DNA from: Rotaria socialis
Lineage: Eukaryota > Rotifera > Eurotatoria > Philodinida > Philodinidae
DNA length: 64,000 nucleotides
Assembly (NCBI GenBank): GCA_905331475.1
Contig: CAJNYU010000325.1
Coordinates: forward strand, 117,491 to 181,490
Direction of reading: 5' to 3'
The stretch's first letter is position 1, and every line of letters starts with the position of its first letter. A model generated the notes under the pieces. It had not been told where the DNA came from and made no database searches. It saw nothing but the letters and a program-made list of their open reading frames with translations. Shown one piece after another: positions 1 to 10,640 of this stretch. A program made the position numbers and the translations under genes.

Positions 1-2
1 AA

Positions 3-299
3 GTAACATCATCAATTACTGTTGGTATAACTCTTCTATTCTTTCCTATCTGGTTAGCGATTAAAAATGCTAAGGATATGATAAAACGAGGTATTATTCT
101 TTTAATCATCTCTGGTCTCACATGTTTGATTACTGCGATATTCATCATGATTGTATCGATTCCTGTTTTTTATGTGGTTGCAAATCAAAACGAATTATGG
201 TTTTATGTTTTTCAAACTGCACCAATCGTTTCTGCACAAATAAAAGAACAGTCTATAATTGAAGCAAACTTAACTATCCATACAGCTATTACACTTTGA
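3..299 (+). CDS. 3' end of a membrane-protein gene (partial)
   Basis: The reading frame is open from base 3, upstream of the first ATG at 78, and closes at 297-299, so this is the last exon or C-terminus of a gene starting outside the window. The visible ~98 residues contain two hydrophobic stretches, one around TVGITLLFFPIWLAI and one around IILLIISGLTCLITAIFIMI, separated by a short basic loop. The segment therefore looks like the final two membrane spans of a multi-pass protein followed by a short polar tail. No family motif is recognisable. It could also be a chance open frame, but the two spans and uniform codon use favour a real C-terminus. Confidence 0.45.
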   Translation, partial: VTSSITVGITLLFFPIWLAIKNAKDMIKRGIILLIISGLTCLITAIFIMIVSIPVFYVVANQNELWFYVFQTAPIVSAQIKEQSIIEANLTIHTAITL

Positions 300-588
300 C
301 AAATGCAGACCAAAACATGACTGAAGAGTATATATGTTTGATGATTTGCAATTGAACAGTTTCACTTCAGATATTGTTGAATAAAGTATTAAGAAAACAA
401 TGCTCTCCATCGAATATATTATATCAGCATGGTGACCATTATTGTCTTTCAATAAATGTCTACTTTATTCATTTAGACAAGGTCGATACATTTGGTTTTC
501 AACAATTTTTTGTTATCTTTCACTATATTACGTTCATCAATATGTCAACTATTTCTAGGCATGAAAATTTGCTAAATTTTAACGAAAT
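300..588. other. Intergenic, no feature seen
   Basis: AT-rich DNA between the partial membrane gene and the RNA ligase stop codon. No coding frame, repeat or structured element stands out. Confidence 0.5.
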
Positions 589-1650
589 TTAACATTTATT
601 TAATTTTAAATAGTTTAAAATAACTTGTTTCGCATTGAAATTTAATTCTTCTGCCAATAAATTTCGATCATTTGACGATAGATTATTCCACATCTCTTCA
701 TTTCCATTTTCCATTAATTGATCGATAACATCTTTTATATAAAGATTTAATAATTCCTTTAATTTTTCTTTATCATTTCTGGTGACGTGTCCAATTTTAC
801 TAAGTGCGTTATTCAAACGATTATCAGTAATTAACGCATCAATTTCAAATCTTAATAGGTCAACATTTGAAAATCCGTCATCGCTTTTAAACTCGTGTTT
901 TTGCGCTTGACTATATTTATCTTCAGAAAATTCGTCAATCTTTTTTTTTACAATAGCACGTGTGACAGAACCTTTATTTGTTTTAATCATAATTTCATGC
1001 ATCGGTTTAATGACTATACCTTCAGCCTTATTTTCTTCATTAAGTGGTGGTAGACCAAGTCTGGTGGGTATAACAGAATTGAAACCGAGTTTAAAATCAA
1101 GAGCTTCTTCATATTTACCAATGAATAATGGTTCGGCATAAAATAAATTCACATGTTGAAAAGCAAGTATTGCGAATTCATAATCAAGATAAGTTTGTTT
1201 TTCATTATCAATAGTAATCGCTAAATCGAATGCATAAAATTCAACATCAGGGCAATACCAAATGCCCGTTTGAATTGCATTCACATTGGGTACTTTTGTT
1301 ACATCGGAATGTGGATAAGAACCACCAAATAATTCACCAAATACATATAATTTATCTAAATTAGTGAATTTATTTTTGACGAACATGTACAACTGTTGAA
1401 TTTTTGGAATAATTTCATTCAATAAACGACGTTTATAACCAAAAAAATCATCTGTATCCGACAATAGACTTGTTCGTTTTCCACATCGAACACGTTGGCC
1501 ATTATTATCACATAGAAAACAAAAATTGGCTCCATGTACTTTCTCTGTTACACACCATAATGTTCGTTTGAATATTGTATTGTCAGACTTTTCTAATACC
1601 CAATTACTACTGCTTTCACCTATCTTACCATAACCTTCAAATTCAGACAT
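589..1650 (-). CDS. Rnl2-like RNA ligase
   Basis: Intronless gene of 353 residues. Every nucleotidyltransferase motif of the RNA ligase / Rnl2 family is visible in order: motif I EKVHGANF with the predicted adenylated lysine K37, motif Ia RCGKRTSLL (55-63), motif III YVFGELFGG (102-110), motif IIIa FYAFDLAI (138-145), motif IV AEGIVIKP (209-216) and motif V IVKKKIDEF (from 233). Such enzymes use ATP to form ligase-AMP, transfer AMP to a 5'-phosphate and seal nicks in RNA duplexes or RNA-containing ends. Residues 240-353 form a helical C-terminal domain with no recognised signature. The start is the first ATG after upstream stops. The absence of introns among intron-containing neighbours, and the patchy family distribution (phages, bacteria, protists, bdelloids), fit old horizontal acquisition; that part is inference. 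Confidence 0.9.
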   Translation of the reverse strand: MSEFEGYGKIGESSSNWVLEKSDNTIFKRTLWCVTEKVHGANFCFLCDNNGQRVRCGKRTSLLSDTDDFFGYKRRLLNEIIPKIQQLYMFVKNKFTNLDKLYVFGELFGGSYPHSDVTKVPNVNAIQTGIWYCPDVEFYAFDLAITIDNEKQTYLDYEFAILAFQHVNLFYAEPLFIGKYEEALDFKLGFNSVIPTRLGLPPLNEENKAEGIVIKPMHEIMIKTNKGSVTRAIVKKKIDEFSEDKYSQAQKHEFKSDDGFSNVDLLRFEIDALITDNRLNNALSKIGHVTRNDKEKLKELLNLYIKDVIDQLMENGNEEMWNNLSSNDRNLLAEELNFNAKQVILNYLKLNKC

Positions 1651-2820
1651 TTTCTGAAGTTATATGAAAACAAAATACAACCATATATAAAATGAAAACA
1701 AAACTGTAATTTTGCAATTTTGTCATGGCGCATTTTTATTACACAAAGACAGCATTGAAAGGCGTTATTTTTACCATTCTCCACTATTTAACAATGACTC
1801 ATACATAGAATATTTTTGTCGCTATAGTATACAGAATATTTCATAAGTACAAGGACTCTAACAATGTTATCGTACACAATGAAAACAAAAACATCAAAAA
1901 TATATAAATAATATGTATTCGATACGATAGAAAGTGGAAAAAGAAAGACACCTACATATTAAGACAAATTCAACCTTTTAAAGCAATTTGAATTGTTTTC
2001 TAGTTTCTGTAGGAGTATTCATTTGATTTCCAAGCTACTCTAATCTATTACTTTTTCTTAAAACTAGTTCAACTATATACATTCTATTATTGCTTCAATA
2101 TGCGTTCCTATCATATCAATTGATAAAATGATAGCACCCCAATGATTATTTATTTTGATGATTTTCAAACCCCTAATGTCAAGGAAAGTTTCCTAGATAT
2201 TTACAATAAGTGATTCATTGATAACGATACACATCCGTACGTATATTTTCAAACTTTTATGCATACGATCAAGTGTGTCTGTACATTCACTAAATTTTCA
2301 GTGACAAATCTCATTGTTAGTCTAGTAAAATTATGACTGATTAACAGCTGATTTTTTTCACTTTAATTTTTATTGTAAACCATTCCTCAAACATCTAGTA
2401 ACTTCTGACACATAATATTTTACAAATGTGGTAAGCAACGCGTTCCAACCAAATTACTCTGATACAGCAGCATGTATGATGAGTTAAAAGAGTAGCAAAC
2501 AGTAAAGAATAGAGTATTAAAACTCATATCGTTACAGTTTTTATAAGTATATCTTTTTTTAAAAAAAAAAGACAATATGAGCTTTATAAATTATATAAAA
2601 TCTGTACAATGAAAGAAATTCTTGATTAAAAAATAAAAAATAAGTTCATTATTTCAACAGCCAATTAAAATGTATTGTAGTCTTTTATGTCCTATTAATA
2701 ATCCAAACTATCATAATCTGTTTAAATCAAGTTAGATAAAAAAATGACACGAAAATATGAGACAAAAGAATAAGTAATGTATCGTGTTATAAAAGTCATT
2801 AATTTAATTATGTATACCTT
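1651..2820. other. Intergenic, no feature seen
   Basis: About 1.2 kb of AT-rich sequence between two genes on the minus strand. It must hold the RNA ligase promoter (right side) and the IAP 3' UTR. I see no repeat or conserved coding frame. Confidence 0.5.
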
Positions 2821-4735
2821 TTAAATATATACACGAACAAAAGCTTCGATACACTTACGGCATATGGGACATGTGCGAATAGTTTTACTACAATCGACAC
2901 AAGCTGCTAAATGACCGCAAGGGATACAAGCAAGCCGTTTCTCCTCTTTCCGACATAAAATACACGGGTTGTTTACTGATAATTTCGTTTCTGATACGAT
3001 TTCTTTGGGTTTATTCTGTGCATGTGTGGTTGACACAATCTTCGACTCGGCCACCGATGACGCTGTTTGTATTACATCATTCGCTTTCGCTACTGAATTG
3101 TTTGTTGATGCCATTTCAGTTACACTTGGGGCAGGTTGCTCTTGAATTAATGTATCTATTAATGAAATATTCCAATGTATATGAATATATTTTTTTTAAT
3201 TTAAAATATACAAACCAGATCTTCCTTCTTCAATAATTGATTGCATTTTAATACTTGGCACAATAATATTATCTTTATTTCCGTTAATATGTTCAACTTG
3301 TTTTTGAAGAATGGTGCAGGCGATGAATAGATCATATTCGTTTACAAAATCATCGCCTATGTAAATATATAAATATAGACAAGTAAAGTTAGTCAAGAAT
3401 GCAACTAGTTTTCTATTTTCATTGACTTACGCTTCAATCGGAGTTGGTCTTCCCAACAACGTTTTATGATTGATAACTTAAAATTTCGATCCAGTAGTCT
3501 TTGTGATATCGGCAAATCCAATCGAGCTGCAACTAGACGTGATAGTAGTTGTTCATCCATTACTTGCAGTTTTTGACGATGTGTATTCAATGGCTCTGAT
3601 GTTGTGTTTGTCGATAGTTGAGATTTCCCCGGTTCTATTAATGAAAATTCTTATTTATTCTAATGTTTTCGTAGGAAAAACTTATACAACCTCGTTGAAT
3701 GCTGTTGGCAATTTGAACTTTGTTATAAAGCTCATCGCCGCTTAATTGCTTGGCGTATGAACAGTGTGGAAAACATTTTATGTGCTCAATTAGTGGATTA
3801 TCATTTTCGCCCAAAGTTTGTAATGAACCGTTGCAATAAAAACATTGCACCATATTTTTTACGTCACTATAATAGAAACCGGCGTTAACTAAGTCATCAA
3901 CTGAAGGTGATGATTCATGTTTCCATGTTGTAAAAGTTGCTTGCCGACTTGGAATACTGGCATAATTACTATTAAATGGTGATGCATGAACAGTTTGATC
4001 TGATTGAGGTCGGTTGGTATTATTTGATGTGGACGCTTGATTAGTATTATTAGCTGTTGAAGATTCGTTCGCAACCAAAGTTGGTGAATGCTCCTCTTCG
4101 GCTAGCACATATAAAACATAAGGACATTTTGGTGACAAAATTTTGTGAACTTCAACCGGATCATCTATATCAACTTTCCATTTTTGACAAATGAGATTAC
4201 AATATAAACAAATAACACGATCCCCAACACTGCACTTGAAAAAACCAGCCCTAATCATTTGTTCTGCTAAGAGTAGTGTTTCGTCTAGGCAGTCGGAAAA
4301 GGTGTGTCGACGTGCTTTTTTAAGAGAATTTATCTCGAAAGATTTGTTCAGTCTCGTGAAACTATCGATATTGAATTCTAGTTTCCGTCTTTTAGCCGGA
4401 TTTTCTTCAGCATTCTGTATGGGTTTATACTTTGATTGCTGTAACTGAACAAATGAACAATGCGGATTACGTTCTGCATGAATATGAAATGGATCCCTCT
4501 CTAAAGTCCATTCAGATAATTTGAGACCACATTGAGTGCATCGAGCCGTGTCGCCTTCTCCTGTATATTGAAAGCCGCAAGATTTCATGTGAAGAGCTGA
4601 ATATACGCCATGCGATTTCAGCTGGTTACATATGCCCAACACAAATTGATGCAAGCCACTATTTATTTGAGAATACGATTGCTTGCAGGAATTATTTTGT
4701 GTAAGATCATATCTTTGAACCGCCAACATCTTCAT
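2821..4735 (-). CDS. Inhibitor of apoptosis (three BIR domains, UBA-like region, RING), 4 exons
   Basis: Exons on the minus strand: 4735-3691, 3634-3431, 3356-3216 and 3155-2821. The introns are 56, 74 and 60 nt, all GT-AG, and the joined frame is 574 codons. Three BIR zinc sites are visible. BIR1 has C66-x2-C69, H86, C93; BIR2 has C176-x2-C179, H197, C204; BIR3 has C298-x2-C301, H318, C325. Exon 2 encodes a helical segment resembling the UBA-like region of cIAP/XIAP. The last ~48 residues form a C3HC4 RING starting CILC and ending in CPIC, so the protein is probably a caspase-binding E3 ubiquitin ligase. BIR1 lacks the usual N-terminal Arg/Trp region, and BIR3 has Leu where the conserved Trp before the His normally sits. 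No CARD is seen. IAPs are expanded in bdelloids and other lophotrochozoans. Confidence 0.9.
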
Positions 4736-5071
4736 AAAACTATACTAGTAGTGTTACCCAGCGAAACTTCAATCTTAATGGTATGATCTAGAATGATAAT
4801 AAATAATATATAATATTATATACCCGTTTACCGTTTCCAGCGTAGGGTGCGAAACAAAAGAACTGCACAAACACATAAAAATTTAAACAGTAAGAAAGAA
4901 AACAAAATAGAGTCTTTATATTATCGATGAGTGTTCAGGTGATCGCTATACCGAATTAGAAACCAAGGTATATCCATCAAACTATTACTCTCTGGTGAAC
5001 CAGTTTAAATAATAGTCAGCATTGCTCTCCCAGTTCCAATTTCAGTAGATGTCCCACAATTTGCTGCTTTG
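4736..5071. other. Intergenic / 3' flank of decayed LINE
   Basis: Lies between the IAP start codon and the terminal stop of the degenerate non-LTR element. It probably contains the LINE 3' UTR, but no poly-A or target duplication could be identified with confidence. Confidence 0.4.
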
Positions 5072-5113
5072 TTATCCAATTTCGTTCTTGTTACACCAGG
5101 CTCTTGCTTTAAT

Positions 5114-5173
5114 ACACGCTTTCATGTGGTTCATGATTCCCTGAGGTTTAAACTTTTTGACACAACCAGGGCA
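5114..5173 (-). other. C-terminal CCHC zinc knuckle of the LINE
   Basis: In frame with the preceding tail segment across a TGA at 5219-5221, this stretch encodes C-P-x-C, then a basic loop, then H-x4-C. A terminal CCHC after the reverse transcriptase occurs in several non-LTR clades, where it is thought to bind nucleic acid. Confidence 0.65.
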
Positions 5174-6013
5174 CTTGCATTGATTATTGCTGACTTTCAT
5201 TAACAGTTGTGTCACTTTTCAGTGTACCATTCCCTGTGCTACTGCCCGTTCTTTTGCTCTCCGTCTCACTGCTCGTTGTTTATATTTAGATACAATTTCT
5301 TTGATGTTGTTATGTACTGCCTTAGTTTGTACATTTCTGTTAATTGCATTTCGCCATCTATTTCTATTCTGGGTTAGACTTCTCCAGTTTCCAATTTGAA
5401 GTGTATCGATATCGAGCATGACTTTATTCTCCCACCTTTTCCGTATTCCAATACTATGCGACCTTTTTTCGTCATGAAACCATGATTTTTTTTGTTAGTG
5501 GTGCTTCATTGTCATTGTTTACAATTCTATTCGCGTGGCCGAATCATCTCAGTCAGTTTCTACGCATGTTGTCTTCGATCGATGGTTATTCAGTGATTTT
5601 CAGTAGTTTGCCATTTGACACTCTATCACCTAAGTTTACTCCTATATGATTGTGCATACACATCTGGTATAAAAACTTGTTATTCTACGCTCTTGAGTTG
5701 TTGTAAGCGATCAAACTTCGCTTCCATATAATAACCACTGGAAGCACACATAATCTGAAAATACGGAGTCTTACTACTATGGAAACCGATTTTTTTTGTG
5801 CCAGATTAAATATTGTAGCGTATTAAATGCTCTGGCAGATTTCACTAGACGAATTTCTAGCTCTGTATCTTGTCGTTGGTCTATGGTAATAGTGCATCCT
5901 AACTATGTGAAAGGGTCAACTGTTTTAATCTTTTAATTTCGAATATTTATATCGATGTTAGGATGGTCCACTTTTTATCCTTTCAAAACCTTTCCATGTT
6001 GATCTTTCTTGAG

Positions 6014-6688
6014 TTATTGCAATGTCATAATGCATGTTTTCTTAAAGCTCATCGTTAAACCAAATTTTTGTGTGATTTTTTCAAACGATCTTATAAGTTT
6101 CTCAAGATCATCAGTAGTTTCACACATTGCAACCAAATCGTCTGCATATAGAAGACCCAAGGCATTAAAGTTTTCGTATTTTTCACGACATCCATGAAAG
6201 AAATCATTACTACCATACGAGAATTTTACACCAGCAACACTAGCCTCTTCAATAACTTTTCTAATGACAAAATCAAATAGAATATTGAATAGCATTGAAG
6301 ATGATATTCAACCTTGCATGACTTCTGTTTCTATGTCGAAACAGTCTGATAGTTTCCCATTAATTTTTACTATTGCTTTTGAATCCTTATATAGCATTCG
6401 TAGCAGATTGATCCGTTTTTCAGAAATGCCATAGCTTTGACATATTCTCCACAACAGTTCACGATTGATTGAGTCGTAAGCCTTTGCAATATCAATGAAG
6501 CACATAAACAAAGGTTTATTGAACTCTCTTCTTCTTTCCATAGTCATTTTCAATGTGAATATTTGATCAATGGTTGATTTGTTCAATCGAAAACCAGATT
6601 GTATTTTTACTAATCGTTCATCAATCGGATTTTGAATACGGTTGAGAATGATACGAGAGAGTATTTTGCCAGTAATACTCAGCAACAA
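6014..6688 (-). pseudogene. LINE reverse transcriptase core, interrupted by TGA at 6308-6310
   Basis: Two segments in the same reading frame are separated by a single TGA placed exactly where family members have the Cys of the QGC..S..LF motif. The right segment holds the palm block FIDIAKAYDSI and the left one holds YADDLVAMCETTDDLEKL, i.e. the catalytic aspartates are all still present. The upstream frame (to ~6800) has two further TGA codons at probable Trp positions. The element is therefore relatively young but dead. Confidence 0.85.
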
Positions 6689-8168
6689 GATACCTCTGTA
6701 ATTGTCACACAGCTTGTTGTCTCCTTTATTCTTATATAGTCTAACTAGAGTGGCTGAGCTTCATTTCTTCACCACCTGTTCATTCTTTCACACATCAGCG
6801 AACATTTTGTGCAGCCATTTAATCACTGGCTCACCGCCAGCTTTTAGAATATCAGCTGTCACCTCTTCAAAAGAAGGTTGCGCGTTCTGTCGTTCCAAGT
6901 CCAACCTTGATGCTATTGTTATTTGAACCTCATTTATTACACAGGGATCAACAGTTGAATAAGCATTCAACAATTCACAAAAATACTCGCGCCAATGTTC
7001 CAATTGATCGGTCGAGCTCACGAGTAATTTGACATTTTTATCTTCAATTGGTATATTTTCCAGTCTTTTAATTCCTCCTTTAAGTCGTCTTATGATCGAG
7101 AATACAGTTGCAGGATCGTTGCTTTTGGTGGACTTTTCTATACCCTCACATACTTCGCCCCAATATTCTTCTTGACGATGTTCAATCTTCGCCTTGGCTA
7201 ATTTTCGAAGATGCTTGTATTTGTTTCTATACACAGCTTCTAAACTTGTGCCGCGATGGTTCTGCCATTCAAGGAATGTTATCGGTGTTTTATCTATGAT
7301 TCTGAACATTTCATCTGTAAGCCATTCTTTTCTTTAAGATGTGATACAAACGATTCATATTTCTCATCAATGATAATTGTATCGATATTTGCATCATCAG
7401 CCATTTCACGAAGATCTTTTTGAAATGCTTCTACTAGTTTCTCATCGTTTTGTTTTGCAGCATCGACACTTGTTTTCTTTTATAAGGCACACTTCCTTCT
7501 ACTTTTCAAATGAATTTTGATTTTGATACGCATCAAATGATGGTCCGTTTCTATATCATCTGAAGCTCTTCTATACATTCGAACGTCTTCAACGCTCGAT
7601 CTAAACTTCTTGTTCACTAACGTGTAATCAATCATGTGCTATATCTTGTTGCCTGGATGCATCCAAGAGGTTTGATGAGGTAATTTATGTTGGATGAATG
7701 TATTTGATACGATGATGTTGATGTCAGTTGTTGTTGATTTCCATCCAATCTGGCATTTAAATCACCCATAATGATAAACATATAATTTGTAGACACGTTG
7801 CTTATGGTATCTTGTAGATCAGAATAAAATTTATCAGTGTCATTTGCCATTTGTTTCGTCGATGGATTAACCGGAGAATAAACAGATAATACCGTAACGT
7901 CAATTGGTGTGCGCTTCAATCTAATTTTGATAATTAGTTCAATAACTGCTTCCCATTCATACCCTGAATCTTTCAATACCTTTGTGGCAATAAGATCAAG
8001 GCAGATAGCCACATCGTGTGCTTTTCTGGTTTTATTATCACTTGATACAACATAATAGACTATTGTATAATCATTTACAAATTTCTTCCAGGAATCGCAC
8101 ATACAAGTTTCACTTAACGCAGCTACTTGTATCCGGTATTGTTTCCCACATAATCGAACATTCCATCC

Positions 8169-8234
8169 ACGAAATATACGTTTTTTTTATGCGTTCACAC
8201 ACTTCGTTTGTTTCTTTTCGTTAGCAAGATTTGT
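8169..8234. other. Probable 5' remainder of the LINE
   Basis: Short sequence just upstream of the endonuclease start; no ORF1 product is recognisable. Confidence 0.3.
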
Positions 8235-8335
8235 TTAATGTTCAGCTGGTAGGTTGCTAGCCTAAAAATCAGACCGTTGGCTACCGACAGCCCAGGTTCG
8301 CCTCCTACCGCTCTAAATAACAGCAGGTCCTTCTA
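8235..8335 (+). repeat. tRNA-like / SINE-like unit
   Basis: The stretch has a GGTAGG...CCTACC pairing enclosing a D-arm-like segment and a B-box-like GGTTCGCCTCC (two departures from the consensus). It is much richer in GC than its surroundings. It is too short and imperfect for a functional tRNA, so a tRNA-derived SINE head or tRNA pseudogene is the best reading. Confidence 0.4.
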
Positions 8336-9655
8336 GAAGTTCGAAAACTCCTCCAGCATGATAATAAAGTACACCAATAGCTATGAAAGTTTCTCACACA
8401 ACCAACATAGATATGAGAATTATTTCTGTACAGTGTTGACTAATATTTTAGACAATATTTGATATTTGGATAATAGATATCATGTTAAATTTTATGTAAG
8501 AATGGGGTTATCACAGATATAAGTTAAATTAATATTTTAGCGCCACAACGCCTGATAACTTACTTGTTCGTGAAATCTGTGGCAATAGCAACATCAGAAA
8601 TGACACCAATAACTGTTCCATCTATTTTCCTCTCCTTAGTTTATTATGTATAAATTCAGATTTCTTGCTCTTCAAGGTATAAAATGGTTTATAGATGAAT
8701 GTTTTCTAGTATAAATGAATAATTCATCGATTAATCAGTTGGAAATTGGCTATTCCGTGCCAATGGACTAGCCGGTAATCGGTAAGCTGCTCAGATTCTG
8801 ATTCACCTAGGCCAATGTTGTGTCTCAATTTGGACTAGTCCAATGCTGGATTGAGGCAGGAGTGACCTTTGAAGCCTTCATTATAGTCTCTAGATACATA
8901 TTGGATTGGAATGCTTACTATTGAACTTTGTTGAAACAATGACATTTCACGCATTGTAATCATCACTGAACGAGCGCAATATGAGCGTAAACATTTACCA
9001 ACAATTTTTTCATAACTTGTAGAATTTTGCTTTAACTTGCTGATGGACAATTTTTCATCCACAATACTACTGTTTCAGCATGATTTACCAAGAAAAGAAC
9101 GAATTCAATCAGTATCCATGAACTAATGGAGTTTTTAACGAACACTGTTACCTCAATCTGACCCTGAGTTTGTTCATATTGAGATCCGAGATACAACGCA
9201 AACACATATGTATTCTGCATATATACATAGACGTAAAACAGAAGTGTATCGATGTGAGTGATACTTCGTCGGCAATTATAGAAAGGAAATGATGCAAAAA
9301 GTGAGACGCAATTCTTCTTCTTCCTAACTCCGATTGATTACGTCAACTTGTTTACAAGTTGGAAGTTTTGTTTTCGTCGACAGTCACTTAATTGTATTTA
9401 TTTTAACTTCCGACTTGACTAATAAACATGTACGGACATCTATAATAAAAAATAATAATGAAACTAGGAAGAAATGTAATGTAGAAAGAATACGATCGTC
9501 GAAAAATACATTTACATACATTGAAGATTCTAATGATTATATCGCTACACGTAACTCAATAGTATTCGTAGATAGATTTCAATCCTTTGTAGCGAATCAG
9601 ATAACTGGTGTAACTTTAACTGTCCTCTTCCTATGAGATCGTAGGAAGTGAGCCT
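8336..9655. other. Intergenic, no clear gene
   Basis: AT-rich DNA with several short open frames, none with recognisable composition or motifs. Nothing else supported. Confidence 0.4.
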
Positions 9656-9656
9656 A

Positions 9657-9725
9657 GTGGGTGTGGGTATGGCTGTGGGATTTTGGTGCGTGTCTTATCT
9701 TATAACACACCGCACACCCACACCC
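9657..9725. repeat. Inverted pair of telomere-like GTGGGT / ACCCAC tracts
   Basis: GTGGGTGTGGGT at the left is followed after ~45 nt by ACACCCACACCC, so the two tracts can pair as a hairpin. (TGTGGG)n is the bdelloid telomeric repeat as I recall it. Similar inverted pairs recur at 49082, 59237 and 60706. Confidence 0.65.
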
Positions 9726-9756
9726 TATATGTCCGCTTTATGATTGTCGTATATAG

Positions 9757-9905
9757 ATGTAGCCGACATGACTGAGTGGATATGTTGTTCGACACATATT
9801 CACAATATACTGTGTTCAAACCTCAGTATCACCAGTTATGTAATGACCTTGGACAAATTACTAACGGCTACTTGCCTCGGATGACTCATCCGTTAGTGTA
9901 TTGAT
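9757..9905 (+). repeat. tRNA-derived SINE with an L2/MIR-like tail
   Basis: The head has an A-box-like TGACTGAGTGG at 9769-9779, of the type in Ser/Leu tRNAs, and a B-box GTGTTCAAACC around 9813, spaced as in a Pol III promoter. It is followed by a 3' body beginning ACCTTGGACAAATTACTAAC at 9846 and containing CTTGCCTCGGATGACTCATC. The order and wording of that body resemble the 3' core of vertebrate MIR/L2 elements as I remember them. The identity of the family is inference. Confidence 0.6.
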
Positions 9906-10260
9906 TGCATCGCTAGCCAATATACAGAGTCAAAAACAACCCCATCATAGATGTCACAATCACGTGATACTTATGATGACCGCCTACCCATATGGGAGAA
10001 GCGTTGGACGGAAAGGAGCGCAGATATCATCGTGCCTAAAAAGAAAAGGACGTAAGAAACTAGCGCAGGTGGGTCCCAGCGCTGACCCCAACGGGCGATA
10101 AATCTATGGGATTTTGAAAAAATATATAGATGTGCTAAAAACGAATTCCGCGGACGTCGCTATATAACGCATGAAATCTGGCTATGGACATGAAATGTAG
10201 AGATGTCCATCGGATTCTATTGGAAGCTGATCGAAATCGATAGTAGGAGAGTTTATTGCG

Positions 10261-10640
10261 CTGTAAAAAAATCCGCAGGATAATAAACGGAAAAAATATT
10301 TTTGATGGAGTATTTTAATAAAAAAATGGTTCATGATACGTTGCACTTTTATAAACCCTTTGTTCTTTACAGTGAGTGTAATAACATTTTATCATCACCA
10401 ATGCTTATATGCAAGCGTGTTTCAATGAGAAGATTCCCGATTCTTTGTGTTTGTTTGGGTTTTTCCGTTCTTTTAAATCGAGTACACGTCATCGTTGGGT
10501 AAAACCCACGGTGCAAAAAAACGGCATTTTCCTACTCCCGTCGTAGACTGTAAAGAAAAAGGATTTATGAAAGTGCACCGTGTCACATACCCTATCGAAA
10601 ACGATTGTTTCGTTTATTATTCTGCGGATTTTTTTTACAG
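10261..10640. mobile_element. Short DNA transposon / MITE with ~30-bp TIRs
   Basis: The left arm CTGTAAAAAAATCCGCAGGA (continuing TAATAAACG) at 10261-10290 is matched by the reverse complement of 10611-10640 with only one or two differences. The ~380-bp body carries no transposase. The CTGTAAAAA ends recall other elements here with CACTG-A-rich termini. No clean target duplication was found. Confidence 0.6.

Larger units (their letters stand above)
5072..8168 (-). mobile_element. Degenerate non-LTR (LINE) retrotransposon: APE endonuclease, reverse transcriptase, C-terminal CCHC
   Basis: Read right to left, the minus strand carries broken parts of one LINE ORF2. At ~8168-7632 lies an APE-type endonuclease N-terminus with a SETC motif and the catalytic IMGDLNARLD block. 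At ~7650-7330, in another frame, lies its end with IDYTLVNKKF and a TDHHL motif. At 7309-6788 is the linker. At 6688-6308 is reverse transcriptase containing the FIDIAKAYDSINR block. At 6295-6014 is the palm motif YADDL. At 5419-5219 is a Trp/Arg-rich tail. At 5173-5114 is a CPxC...HxxxxC zinc knuckle. The coding region ends at TAA 5072-5074. In-frame stops and frameshifts (below) make it inactive. The clade was not assigned, and no RNase H domain is visible. Confidence 0.9.
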
